Assembly: GCF_000158095.2 (NCBI RefSeq) | Contig: NZ_CM011002.1 | Location: 4,563,703 to 4,627,702 of the forward strand | Reading direction: 5' to 3' | Origin: Roseibium alexandrii DFL-11 | Lineage (GTDB): Bacteria > Pseudomonadota > Alphaproteobacteria > Rhizobiales > Stappiaceae | Length of the DNA stretch: 64,000 nucleotides | Shown here: positions 18,145 through 27,780 of the stretch, piece after piece | Position numbering within the stretch: position 1 is the first letter of the stretch | How the letters are laid out: each line of letters starts with the position of its first letter | The notes under the pieces: generated by a model | Told to the model about the DNA's origin: nothing | What the model saw: the letters and a program-made list of their open reading frames with translations, nothing else | Databases searched by the model: none | Translations under genes and position numbers: made by a program

Positions 18145-19863
18145 CTAGTCCTTCCAGGGGATCGTTCCAGAGGGCACCCGTTTAGCCAGACCGTTCATGC
18201 CGAGCATGACTAAAATTGTTGCCAGAACAACCACTACAGACATGGCTGCTGCGAGCGTTGTGTAACCACCGTCTTCGTAATTGAAAATGGTGGTCCCGAT
18301 TGTCTCGTTTCCCGTTGACCACAGCAGTGCCGAGACGGTGACCTCGTTGTAGGCAGTGAGGAACACCAGAATGGCGCCGGAAGCTGCGGACGGCGCAACA
18401 AGCGGCGCAAATACGCGCCGGATTCTCCGGAAAAATCCTGCGCCGGATACACGGGCGGCGTCTTCGAGCGACCTATCCATCTGCACAAAGGCAGCTGCAA
18501 CGGGTTTTAATCCGACCGCGAGAAAAGCGGAGATATAGGCAATCAAAATGATCCAGAGCGTGTTGTAGAGGGAGATGTTCAAGAACGGCAGGGGATGGAT
18601 GAACGCCAAAATAAAGGCGATGGACATGACCAGACCTGGCACGGCAAAAGCGATCTCCGCCTGTGCGGCCGTTGCGGTCCCTGTACGGCGATAAGCTTTG
18701 TATCGGTGACTGACGAAGTAGCCCAAGAAGATGCTGATGACCGCGATGACGCCCGCTGCGATAGCGGCAATCAGCGTCGAATTCGCAAAGGCTCTCAGCG
18801 TCACAGACTGACGCCAGAGAACTTCCGCGAAATTGTCCAGATTCAAGGTGCTTGATGAAAGTGGGAGCCCGTATGTCTTCACCAAAGAAGTCGCCAAAAG
18901 CGAAGCTGCGGGAAGCAACAAAACCAGGCCAACAAAACTCCATAGACCCACTTCTACCCATATGCGTTTTGAGCCAAGCGAGATTGCCAACGGGTCCTGC
19001 GGCAGGCCAATGAGGCTGGCGCGCATTCGTCTTTGCAAAAACCCCTGTATCAGAAGGGCCGCAAGAGCCACCATCGCCAGGATGACCGAAATGACAGCGA
19101 CATTCGGGAGGACATCCGGGCCGAAACTCGCCAGCCGTCTCCAGATCAGGACAGGCAGCGTCGTATAGCGCGCCGGAATGCCGATCAGCGCGTTGATGCC
19201 GAAGTTTCCAAGCGCTGCGATAAACGCAAGAGCAAAGCCGGCGAGCAAAGCTGGTGCGAGGAGTGGCAGCGTAACTCTTGTCAGCAGGCGGAATGCTCCT
19301 GCGCCCGACACGCGCGCAGCATCAGACAATTCCCTCGGAAAGGACCGGAGCGCTGCCCGAACCAGCAGGAACACCAAGGGGCTGTGCTGGAGTGTCAGAA
19401 GAAGAACAAGACCCTCGCGTGAATAAAGCGGATGCGTAGAACCGATTTCGGGTGCCAGTCCAATCCACCGAAGCACCGGACTTGCCGGCCCTAGTGCCTG
19501 GATCCAGGCAATTGCCGTGACATGCGGCGGGATCATCATCGGCAGGAGGATCAAAAAGACGAGCAATCCCTTGGCGCGAACGTCTGTCAGTCCGACAACC
19601 AGGGCCAGAACTGTTCCCAAGACCGTCGCCGCGAGCGCCGACAAAAGGCTGCTTTCCATGGAGTGCCAAAGTGCCCTTTGGACAGACCGGCTGGATATGG
19701 CTTCTGCCAACGGCGTCAAAGCAAGCGCGCCGTCCTGGGTCAATCCGATCTTGAACACTAGGAGCAGCGGCAACCCACACAGGAGTGTCGCGCAGAGAAG
19801 CAAAATGGCGAGAGAGATCCTCTCGCCATTCAGCAGTTTTGAATTCTGGGCTTGCGCCATCAA
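18145..19863 (-). CDS. Fused two-half ABC importer permease (FbpB/ThiP type)
   Basis: A 572-residue inner-membrane protein with about 12 transmembrane helices in two homologous halves. Each half has an EAA coupling loop: DAARVSGAGAFRLLTRVTLP (about residue 195) and DAARVSGAGFFRRIRRVFAP (about 470). This duplicated architecture is that of permeases for ferric iron, thiamine and 2-aminoethylphosphonate. It starts 3 bp after the stop codon of the binding protein gene, clearly in one operon with it. The ATPase partner is probably the plus-strand gene at 16549. Confidence 0.9.
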   Translation of the reverse strand: MMAQAQNSKLLNGERISLAILLLCATLLCGLPLLLVFKIGLTQDGALALTPLAEAISSRSVQRALWHSMESSLLSALAATVLGTVLALVVGLTDVRAKGLLVFLILLPMMIPPHVTAIAWIQALGPASPVLRWIGLAPEIGSTHPLYSREGLVLLLTLQHSPLVFLLVRAALRSFPRELSDAARVSGAGAFRLLTRVTLPLLAPALLAGFALAFIAALGNFGINALIGIPARYTTLPVLIWRRLASFGPDVLPNVAVISVILAMVALAALLIQGFLQRRMRASLIGLPQDPLAISLGSKRIWVEVGLWSFVGLVLLLPAASLLATSLVKTYGLPLSSSTLNLDNFAEVLWRQSVTLRAFANSTLIAAIAAGVIAVISIFLGYFVSHRYKAYRRTGTATAAQAEIAFAVPGLVMSIAFILAFIHPLPFLNISLYNTLWIILIAYISAFLAVGLKPVAAAFVQMDRSLEDAARVSGAGFFRRIRRVFAPLVAPSAASGAILVFLTAYNEVTVSALLWSTGNETIGTTIFNYEDGGYTTLAAAMSVVVVLATILVMLGMNGLAKRVPSGTIPWKD

Positions 19864-19866
19864 GCC

Positions 19867-20847
19867 TTAGCCACCGAAGATCTCGGTGAACTTGATCTTG
19901 TTGGCTTGATCCTGCTCAAGGGCTTTTGCTGGATCGAAGTCCATCAGTTTGATCTGATCGCGCGCAGGGAAACCTTCCGGTGCTGCAACAGCCGGATGGG
20001 CTGGCAGATACCCTTGTGACGATGCCAGTTTCTGGCCTTCTTCAGAAAGAAGGAAGTCAACAAAAGCCTTGGCAGCGTCCGGGTTCTGGGCGGTGGACAG
20101 GATCGCAACCGGTTCGGTGACAGCGGAGACGCCTTCTTCTGGGAAAACGAACTCAACCGGAGCACCTTTCAGCTTTTCGCGGATGGGCAGGAAATCCACG
20201 ACAAAACCATAGAGTTTTTCGCCGCCGGCGATGGCCTTGTAGGTGCCGCCGTTGCCGCCTTTCGGATTGGCGCCCTGATCTGCAAGGCCCTCGTAATAGG
20301 CCCAGCCGAGATCCGGGTTGGAGGTCAGAGCTGCCATGTGGATGGTAGCTGCACCGGATGTCAGCGGAGACGGCATGGCCAATTTGTCTTTGGCTTCCGG
20401 CTTCAGGAGATCCTTGTAGGAGGACGGCTTCATCGGTGCGTTGGTGTTGTAGACAATGCCGCTGGTGATCAGTTTGGTGGAGAAGTATGTCTTGTCATCG
20501 TCCATCAGAGCCGGATCATAGGCGGATACATCGGCGCCTTCGTGGGCCATCAAGCGGCCTTCCTGCTTCAGTCCTTCCATGGTGACCATATCCGCGATCA
20601 GAAGAACGTCCGGCTTTGGTGCGCCTGCCTCAATTTCCGTGCGCAGCTTGGCCATCATTTTTGTGGTGCCGTCGCGCACCCATTCGATTTCAACGCCCGG
20701 GTGTTTTGCGGTGAAAGCGTCGACCGTTGCCTGGGCGTCCTGGTTCGGCTGGGAGGTATAAAGAACCAGTTTGCCGGAAACATCGCCGGCAAATGCGGAT
20801 GCGGTTGCACCGGCTAGAATGCCGGCAGCCATCAGGAACTTTTTCAT
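19867..20847 (-). CDS. ABC transporter periplasmic substrate-binding protein (Fe/thiamine/AEP class)
   Basis: A 326-residue secreted binding protein. The signal peptide MKKFLMAAGILAGATASAFA is followed by GDVSGKLVLYTSQPNQDA, the typical start of FbpA/AfuA/PhnS/ThiB-like proteins. ATG at 20847 is preceded by AAGGATC. The open frame continues about 105 codons upstream but lacks an RBS and would bury the signal peptide. The ligand is not evident: the Tyr pair that binds ferric iron in FbpA is not obvious, and the family also carries thiamine and aminoethylphosphonate. It is transcribed from the divergent gnd intergenic region and leads the SBP-permease operon. Confidence 0.88.
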   Translation of the reverse strand: MKKFLMAAGILAGATASAFAGDVSGKLVLYTSQPNQDAQATVDAFTAKHPGVEIEWVRDGTTKMMAKLRTEIEAGAPKPDVLLIADMVTMEGLKQEGRLMAHEGADVSAYDPALMDDDKTYFSTKLITSGIVYNTNAPMKPSSYKDLLKPEAKDKLAMPSPLTSGAATIHMAALTSNPDLGWAYYEGLADQGANPKGGNGGTYKAIAGGEKLYGFVVDFLPIREKLKGAPVEFVFPEEGVSAVTEPVAILSTAQNPDAAKAFVDFLLSEEGQKLASSQGYLPAHPAVAAPEGFPARDQIKLMDFDPAKALEQDQANKIKFTEIFGG

Positions 20848-21088
20848 GTCACGGATCCTTTTGCGAAAGGCCATAGGTGAATAACAGATGGCCTTGGCTA
20901 TCAGGCTTGTGTGACAGATTTTTTTGTCTGCTAGGTAAATGTACGTGATTGGAGCCTTCGCCCTATCGGCGGATGACTGATAAAATACGCTCCGCCTAAT
21001 TGACGATGACACCAGGAGATTGCTGATTGTCATGAGGTCGGCTATCACCACGTCAAATCGATATAAATAAAACTTGCGGGCACATTGC

Positions 21089-22513
21089 ATGACAACTGAC
21101 GGCGCTAATGCGGAAATCGGCCTGATCGGCCTGGGCACGATGGGTGGTAATCTGGCGCTCAATATCGCCGATAATGGTTTTCAGATTGCCGTGTTCAACC
21201 GGACACCGGAAAAAACCGATCAGTTCATGGAAAAGGCAGGTCCGCTGGCCGAGAAACTCTTGCCAAACAAGTCTCTCGAAGACTTCGTCGCGTCGATCTC
21301 TTCCCCGCGTGCCATTATTCTGATGGTTCCGGCAGGGGACGCCGTTGACGCCCAGATCGCGGCTCTTCGTCCGCTTCTGGAGGCGGATGATCTGATTATC
21401 GATGCGGGCAATGCCAACTACCACGATACGAATCGGCGGGCGCAAGAAGCTGGTAAGAAGGGACCCCGCTTCATGGGGATTGGAGTGTCGGGCGGCGAAG
21501 AGGGTGCGCGTTTCGGCCCGTCGATCATGGGCGGCGGCGACAAGTCCGCATGGGACCGTGTCGGGCATATTCTTGAGGCTATCTCGGCCAAGTATGAGGA
21601 CGAGCCCTGCGCTGCATTCCTCGGAGCCGATGGTGCTGGCCATCTTGTCAAGACGGTGCACAACGGCATTGAATATGCCGACATGCAGATGATCGCCGAG
21701 GTCTATGGTGTGATGCGTGATGGCTTCGGTATGAGTGCAGCCGACGTGGGTGAGGTCTTTGACCGCTGGAATGGCGGGATACTGCAGTCGTACCTGATCG
21801 AAATCTCAGGGAAGGTCGCCAAGACGGCAGATCCGGAGACCGGCAAGCCGATGCTGGATATCATTCTGGACACCGCGGGTCAGAAGGGCACGGGCCGCTG
21901 GACAGCGATCGAGGCGTTGATGCTTGGCACGCCTGCCAGTGCAATCGAGGCTGCCGTTGCCGCACGCAACATGTCTGCAAGGCTTGGAGAGCGTGAAAAG
22001 GGCGAACAGGTGTTCGGCGCTGCGCCTCAGCGCATGGACAAGGATCTCATTGGTATTGACGCTCTGGAAGCTGCGCTCGTTGCCGGAAAAATCATCTGTT
22101 ACGCACAAGGCTTCGGTCTCATTCTCGAAGCGGCAAAACAGTATGGCTGGGACATGCCGCTGCCGGAGATCGCCAGGATCTGGCGCAACGGCTGTATCAT
22201 CCGCTCTGCCATGTTGAACGACATGTCGTCCGCACTGTCGGACGATGCGAGCCGCAACCTGATGCTGGCCCCGTTCTTCACCAAAAAACTGAAAGAAACG
22301 GAAGTAAAACTGCGCCAGGTCGTTGCGCAGGCCGCGCTTCATGGTCTGCCGGTTCCGGCCCTATCGGCGGCGCTGTCGTATTTCGACATTATGCGGACCC
22401 AGCGTTCGACAGCGAACATGCTTCAAGGCCAGCGCGACTTCTTTGGAGCCCACGGATTTGAACGTACTGACACAGACGGCGGTGGTTATCACGGTCCCTG
22501 GGCGATGGGCTAA
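21089..22513 (+). CDS. gnd: 6-phosphogluconate dehydrogenase, decarboxylating
   Basis: A 474-residue enzyme of the oxidative pentose phosphate pathway that converts 6-phosphogluconate to ribulose 5-phosphate with NADP. It shows the NADP motif GLIGLGTMGGNLALNIADNG, the fingerprint GVSGGEEGARFGPSIMGGG, the active-site segment GAGHLVKTVHNGIEYADMQ (catalytic Lys) and the C-terminal dimer tail with QRDFFGAHGFERTD. Length and all motifs are normal for the long form. ATG at 21089 is preferred over a TTG 15 bp upstream. It is followed by a strong intrinsic terminator. Confidence 0.95.
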   Translation: MTTDGANAEIGLIGLGTMGGNLALNIADNGFQIAVFNRTPEKTDQFMEKAGPLAEKLLPNKSLEDFVASISSPRAIILMVPAGDAVDAQIAALRPLLEADDLIIDAGNANYHDTNRRAQEAGKKGPRFMGIGVSGGEEGARFGPSIMGGGDKSAWDRVGHILEAISAKYEDEPCAAFLGADGAGHLVKTVHNGIEYADMQMIAEVYGVMRDGFGMSAADVGEVFDRWNGGILQSYLIEISGKVAKTADPETGKPMLDIILDTAGQKGTGRWTAIEALMLGTPASAIEAAVAARNMSARLGEREKGEQVFGAAPQRMDKDLIGIDALEAALVAGKIICYAQGFGLILEAAKQYGWDMPLPEIARIWRNGCIIRSAMLNDMSSALSDDASRNLMLAPFFTKKLKETEVKLRQVVAQAALHGLPVPALSAALSYFDIMRTQRSTANMLQGQRDFFGAHGFERTDTDGGGYHGPWAMG

Positions 22514-22546
22514 GTCCGAATTATTGGGCCAGATTAAATACTAATG

Positions 22547-22579
22547 CTCGAGCGCGCCGATTAGCGCGCTCGAGTTTTT
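22547..22579 (+). terminator. Intrinsic terminator after gnd
   Basis: A perfect 11-bp stem, CTCGAGCGCGC and GCGCGCTCGAG, with a 6-nt loop followed by five T residues, 33 bp past the gnd stop. It also lies just beyond the convergent SDR stop codon. Confidence 0.9.
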
Positions 22580-22586
22580 CGGTGCG

Positions 22587-23333
22587 TCAGGCAGGCAGAT
22601 AGGTTTGACCAACAAACTTTGCCGTTGCATCCGGCGCTGCGAGGAATTGCTCATACAATTGCGTCGATGTCGGGTCTGGGAAGACATTCTCTTCCCCCCG
22701 TTCCAGAGCGTCGAGGATCTGCCGGACGACCTCCTGAGGCGAGGTTTTGTCAGTTTCAAACTTCTCCGCCATATCGGTGTCCACCGGTCCTGGGTAAACA
22801 CCTACAACTTGCGTTCCCTGCTCTGCCAATTCAGCACGAAGGCCCTGCGTCAGCGAGTGTACGGCCGCTTTCGACGCGCTGTAGGTCCCCAAGACCGGGA
22901 AGTTCACGTGTGAAGCGATCGACCCGAGGTTGATGATTGCGCCTCCGCCGTTGGCTTTCAGGGTCGGAGCAAAGGCTTGGGACACATTCAAGGTTCCGAA
23001 ATAGTTGGTCTCCATTTCAAAGCGCCCGAGATCTGCTGCATCCGGGTTTGTGAAGCTTGAGAAACCCGCGGTTCCCGCGTTGTTGATCAAAAGCGCCACA
23101 TCCTTGTGCTTGGCCGCAGCGGCAATCTCTTCCGGTTTAGTCACATCTAGCTTGACTGGAATCACCTTGCCATTGCTCTCCGCAACAACATCACTCAGTG
23201 TTTCTGGCTGGCGCGCAGCTGCATAGACTTTTGCGGCACCGCGTTCGAGCAGCGCAGTGACGAACGCCCGTCCGATGCCCCGGTTCGCGCCAGTAACCAA
23301 GACGGCCTTTCCTTCAACTTTCGACATTTGCAT
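22587..23333 (-). CDS. Short-chain dehydrogenase/reductase
   Basis: A 248-residue classical SDR: cofactor motif TGANRGIGRA (near the N-terminus), LLINNAGTAG, Ser in NLGSIASHV, and the YSASK catalytic pair, followed by YPGPVDTDM. The substrate is unknown. It is divergent from the TetR gene at 23459. The 125-bp gap holds two matching palindromes, so this SDR is almost certainly the regulator's target. The ATG at 23333 is used; the next Met, two codons later, is nearly equivalent. Confidence 0.9.
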   Translation of the reverse strand: MQMSKVEGKAVLVTGANRGIGRAFVTALLERGAAKVYAAARQPETLSDVVAESNGKVIPVKLDVTKPEEIAAAAKHKDVALLINNAGTAGFSSFTNPDAADLGRFEMETNYFGTLNVSQAFAPTLKANGGGAIINLGSIASHVNFPVLGTYSASKAAVHSLTQGLRAELAEQGTQVVGVYPGPVDTDMAEKFETDKTSPQEVVRQILDALERGEENVFPDPTSTQLYEQFLAAPDATAKFVGQTYLPA

Positions 23334-23356
23334 ACGTCCTCTGGTGGGAGATAGGA

Positions 23357-23378
23357 TAAAGTACGATACGGTATTTTA
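23357..23378. promoter_or_regulatory. Operator-like palindrome, copy 1
   Basis: TAAAGTAC, 6-bp spacer, GTATTTTA: a 22-bp inverted repeat with one mismatch. It starts 24 bp upstream of the SDR start and shares its right arm exactly with the second copy 52 bp away. Probable TetR binding site. Confidence 0.65.
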
Positions 23379-23408
23379 ATAAGCACTTGAAACCGGGATT
23401 CAAGACAA

Positions 23409-23430
23409 TAAAATACGGATTGGTATTTTA
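23409..23430. promoter_or_regulatory. Operator-like palindrome, copy 2
   Basis: TAAAATAC, spacer GGATTG, GTATTTTA: a perfect 8-bp inverted repeat, 29 bp before the TetR start codon. The distance between the two copies is 52 bp, about five helical turns, which would place two bound dimers on the same face. Confidence 0.7.
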
Positions 23431-23458
23431 ATTTACGATCAAGCAGGGCAACCAGCAC

Positions 23459-24079
23459 ATGCCGAGAGGCCGGCCGAGAAAAATTGATCCCCAGGATGCG
23501 CTTAAAACCGCGATGCACACTTTGTGGGAGCAGGGTTATGACCGCACGTCCATGGCCGACCTTGTCTCCGCTACCGGAATGGCCAAGCCAGGCCTTTATG
23601 CCAACCTTGGTGACAAGGACGAGATTTTCCAAAAAGCTTTGCGGCTTTATCAGGAAGAAATTGGCGCGCCACTTATCAAAGATCTTGTGCACTCGCCCGA
23701 CTCCCTGAAACAGAGTTTGCGCACCGCTTTGCGAGGGGTTCTTCACGCTCAAGAAGGGAGCGGGCTGCCCGAGGGCTGTTTCATCATCAACAATATCTTT
23801 TCTTGTTCGGCCCAAAGCGAGCATTTGAAACAGGCGCTGCAAGATCTCAATGTTGAACGGCGGAACGCTTTTCTGCTCCGTCTCAAGCGTGCCCAAACGG
23901 AATGCGAGCTGCCGGCTAGCACCGATATCAATGCAATTGCAGATTTTTTCGCGGGACAAGCCGCTGCCATTTCGTCCATGGCGCAGGCAGGCCTCTCGCC
24001 GACCGAGCTGGAAAGGATGATCGATGTCAGTTTGTCGGTGCTGCCAGCGGGTCCCGCGCGCGGGGGCGATCAAGGGTAA
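23459..24079 (+). CDS. TetR/AcrR family regulator of the divergent SDR
   Basis: A 206-residue TetR protein with MPRGRPRKIDPQDALKTAMH, HTH region TSMADLVSATGMAKPGLYAN and GDKDEIFQKALRL. The helical C-terminal effector domain holds two Cys (PEGCFIINNIFSCSAQ), which might sense electrophiles or redox, although this is speculative. It is divergent from the SDR with paired operator palindromes between them, a standard layout for an autoregulated repressor of a detoxification enzyme. It is a paralogue of the regulator at 4096. Confidence 0.88.
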   Translation: MPRGRPRKIDPQDALKTAMHTLWEQGYDRTSMADLVSATGMAKPGLYANLGDKDEIFQKALRLYQEEIGAPLIKDLVHSPDSLKQSLRTALRGVLHAQEGSGLPEGCFIINNIFSCSAQSEHLKQALQDLNVERRNAFLLRLKRAQTECELPASTDINAIADFFAGQAAAISSMAQAGLSPTELERMIDVSLSVLPAGPARGGDQG

Positions 24080-24137
24080 AATCTACGCTTTGGAGAGTTC
24101 TCAGTTGAAAGCGATACCTGTTTGATCTGTAATTGTC

Positions 24138-26851
24138 ATGCGCACTCAGATCCCCCGGCGGGGGGCTGCAAGACAAGCGGTCTCCAAGATGGCAACAGGA
24201 ACCCCGAAAGTGGCGGTCAGGCCTACCATTATAATTGTCCGGCGTGTTTTAGCCGGCTGTGTGGTCGGTCTGTTGGTATTGGCTGCCCTTGTGCTCTCGA
24301 CTCTGAGCATGGCGTATTCGAGGCGTTCCGGCAATCCATTGCGAGCCGCATTTTGACGGAGCAGCTCAACCGGCAGGCTGAGGTGCAAGGTGCTGTCCAG
24401 ATTAAATTTGGATCTCAGATGGTTGTGCGGATTGAGGATGCCGTTGTCGAGCGGTACAGCTAGCCAAAAGGGGGCATCGGAAGGTTCTTTGATTATGTCC
24501 GGTTTGATGCACCTTATCGACTTCTTTTGAGCGACTTATCCGGCATCTCCAATTTTGAAATGGCTGGCGCTGACATAGAATTGCTGGCGTCTCCGGGTGA
24601 GATCACCGAGGAGAAATTGCCTATTACCAGCTGCCTTCCGAACTTATCAATCTGCCGGTGTTTGCAGCACTGAAACTGACCGACGTTACTTTGCATTATC
24701 TGGGCGTCCAAAGCGGTTGGAACGAGCGTGTGAATATACGTTCGCTTACCATTGCTCCGTCAGATGAAGCCGAAACGCTCGATGTTGACCTGGATGCCGA
24801 CTTGAACGGCACGCCGCTTCAAATTTCGGGTGAAATTGCCCGGCCACCTCATAACGGGCCATTGCAAAATGGCGCTTTTGAACTTGCACTGACGTTTCCC
24901 GGCATAGACTCCAAAATTTCCGGGAGGATCAATACCTCGACAGCCTACGCCGGTGTTGAGGGTGAGCTGGAATTGTCTTCAGGCTCGTTGGCTCAGGCAT
25001 TGGCCTCTAGCGGATTGACCAGTGAAGTCGATGGCCAAGTCGATGCGTCTTGGAAGCTCTCCGGAACTCTTGAGTCGTTGTCGATTTCAGACATTGAGAT
25101 CAATTTCACAAGCCGGCACTCCGACAAGGTGACGATAACGGGGGCGATTGAAAACGCTAACCTGGACCCGTTCGTAGATCTCTCGTTCAACGCGCTTTTG
25201 GCGCCGTTCGTGTCAGCTGAAAGCGAACTCGCAATTGAGATTTTGGCGCTGGCCGGCGAAATCTACGGTCCATTGAATGATCTGGCGATCCGCAATGCGC
25301 AAGTCAAAACCAATGCCGCTATCCTGGATATTGAGACGATCCGTCCAATCTCCGTGGGCCACATTGTTAAGTCCGAAGACGGCCGGGTAGGTTTACAAGA
25401 GCTGACTATCAACAATGGGACCGTTGGCGGTCCAAACCTCACACTTACCGGTCAGATCGATGATGTGATCGCATTGGACGGGATTACGCTTACCGGACGT
25501 TTCGAATATCCGGTGTCTTTTTTTCTCAATGCGAACAGAGAACCACTACCGGACCTTGGAACGCTCGCCGGGCAGATTGAGCTCAGCGATTCAGATAGCT
25601 GGTTTGCTCTCAACACATTTAAGGCAGCGGTTGAAGGCTCCGACCTGCTGGATTTCAGTTTTGATCTGACCGTGCCTGAACTACGCCGGGTCGATGAGCT
25701 CAAATTTGCGACCGAATTTGCAATACCAGATCCTGCAGCGGTGGTGGAGTTGGTATCAGGGGCAACTTCAGAGGCCATACCAGAGATCACATTCTCCGGA
25801 CAAAGCAGCCTGCAATCGGGCGAACTCGGGTTTTTCGGTGAGTTTGTTTCCGGCAGCAGCGCCATCAAGGCCGATCTTAATGTCGGCCAAAAGCCTGAGA
25901 CCTCCACATGGCTCTTGAGCGGAGATATTGGCTCTGAAGCTTTGAACCTATCGGAGTTATCGGGTCTCGCGCAACTTGCCGAGCTTGGTTTTGAAGGATC
26001 GGAGACCGGAATAGAAATCACTGACAGTGACGCATCCCAGTTTGCGGCCAGCATTCATGTCGCAGCGAAAAGCCTGGTCGCGGGCAAAAAGAAAGCAGGT
26101 GACATCTCGGCAAATGTTCACTTCGGGGACGAGGTTTTGAGCATTGTAGATTTGGCGTTGGCATATATCGGCGGACGGGTGGGCGGTGATCTCGGTTTTA
26201 ACTTCAAAACAGAACCGCCGGTGGTTTCGATCAAGGGCCGGATGGAGAAGTTTCCGCTCAAAAATCTGATGAATGAGCTTTGCCTCACGGCGCCGATCAG
26301 CAGCACTGTCTACGCCAGTCTCGTTCTCCACGGAGAGACCCGCTCTCTGGATGCTTTTTTGGATACGTTGAACGGCAAAATGACGACTTCGCTGTGGGGG
26401 GACGTTTTCCGGACCGTTTGATCGAGCTGAGCGGTTTGAGTGTTTTCACTTGGCTGATGTCCGGTAACTCGGAACAAGGTGCCAAGCTGGTCTGTGCGGT
26501 TCTGCCTCTCCGGTTCAAATCCGGTAACGCGTCAGGCAACTCGCTGGTTGTCGAAACCGAAAATGTTCAGATTGTCGGAGGCGGCTCAGTCAACTTAAAA
26601 ACGGCAATCTGGACTTGGCCTTTCTGCCGCGCGCGAAGAAAAAGCAACTTGTTGAAATTGTGTCTCCATTTGAGATCAAGGGTAACCTTTTGGACCCGGA
26701 GCTTATTGTAAAAGACAGCGGAGCGGGCCGAGCCATGGGAGAGGTTTTATGACTTCCCATCAACGTCCTCGGTCGCATCTTTTCCGGATCAGGCGCCATC
26801 GACAAAGACGCCCGCCCGTGCGTCATTCCCAAAAACACAGGTCCAAAATAG
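24138..26851 (+). pseudogene. AsmA-family protein pseudogene (six lesions)
   Basis: Reading across frames reconstructs an AsmA-like membrane-anchored protein of about 900 residues: N-terminal anchor (VLAGCVVGLLVLAALVLSTL), a long beta-rich body (uninterrupted 24658-26421), then GRFPDRLIELSGLSVFTWLM, NGNLDLAFLPRAKKKQ and the C-terminal PINVLGRIFSGSGAIDKD ending at TAG 26849. Lesions: a frameshift near 24320; in-frame TAG at 24461-24463; a frameshift near 24620; a frameshift at the six-G run 26396-26401; a frameshift at the five-A run 26597-26601; in-frame TGA at 26750-26752. Family members act in phospholipid transport to the outer membrane. The uninterrupted body may still be an open frame, but without anchor or C-terminus. 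Confidence 0.85.
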
Positions 26852-26863
26852 AACGCCGAATAT

Positions 26864-27682
26864 CTATTGGGCGAGCCCCAGAGCTTCCATGTTGGCAATT
26901 GAGGCGGGTAGCCCGGAAACATCACGCAGTTCAACGATCAGCCGCGGGTCGCTGTCCAGTTTGCGGAGTTCTGCAAACACGGTCGGCCAGTTGATGGTGC
27001 CTTCTCCCAATGTCCAATGGCGGTCCGCATAGCCATCGGCATCCTGAAGGTGAATGTGCCGTAGGTTGTTGCCCGCAGCCTTGATGAAATAGTCGACCGG
27101 CGGTGCGCCTGTGGACCCGTGGGCGTAATGGGCATGACCCGTGTCGATGGATACCTTTACAGCTTGCGAACCGAAACTCTCGGCAAGTTCAATGCGCGCA
27201 TGTGGATCCTTGTCTTCAATGTTTTCAAGCACCAGTTCGCAACCGATATCCTCTGCACGCTTGACCGCCTCTTGCATCGTGAGGTGACAGAGTTCGATCT
27301 TATTTGCCCGGCCGGTCTCATAGTTGTCGAGATTGTTGTAATCCCATGTCGAGTAGGGGCTGTGCACGACCATATGCGTGCCACCAATGGCCTCGCAAAC
27401 CTCTAGCCCCTGCAACAGACGTTTCTTGACAATCTCCCGTATGTCAGGGTCTTTTGCATCAACTGTAAAGCCCCAGAACGGGCCATGAATGCCAACCCTG
27501 CCTTCATGTCCATCAAGCAGTTTCTTGGCGTGGTCCGCAACGGGGATCCAGTCTCCATTCAGGACTTCCCCGGTCACGAAATCCTGTAATTCCAGGTCCC
27601 GTTATTTCTCAAGCATAAGATCCCGGTGGCGTTCGAAAGACGACAGCGGCATGGCAGCGCCAAGGATAGGAAGACTGGACAT
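26864..27682 (-). pseudogene. Sugar phosphate isomerase/epimerase (TIM barrel), stop at codon 27
   Basis: From ATG at 27680-27682 the frame encodes MSSLPILGAAMPLSSFERHR..., reaches an in-frame TAA at 27602-27604 (codon 27), and then continues in the same frame with RDLELQDFVTGEVLNGDW through an otherwise intact xylose-isomerase-like AP-endonuclease-2 barrel. That barrel has HGPFWGFTVDAKD, MVVHSPYSTW, ELVLENIED, VSIDTGHAHYAHG and HIHLQDADG, which are the metal-binding Glu/Asp/His positions. A GTG at 27575-27577 could restart translation and give 237 residues lacking the first barrel strand. Because the missing 26 codons look like the normal N-terminus, a recent nonsense mutation is the simplest reading. 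It lies tail-to-tail with the AsmA pseudogene. Confidence 0.7.
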
Positions 27683-27780
27683 ATACGGCTCTGAAAAATT
27701 GAATATCGATGTCCGCCTCTTAGGCGGTAACCGGTGACAGTTTTGCGACGGCCGTTGACGGTGCTGGCGTGGGGCGCCCC

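Noticed and set aside
20848..21162. N-terminal extension of the binding protein at 19867-20847
   Set aside because: The frame is open for about 105 more codons, but the Met at 20847 begins a textbook signal peptide with a good RBS; the extension would bury it.
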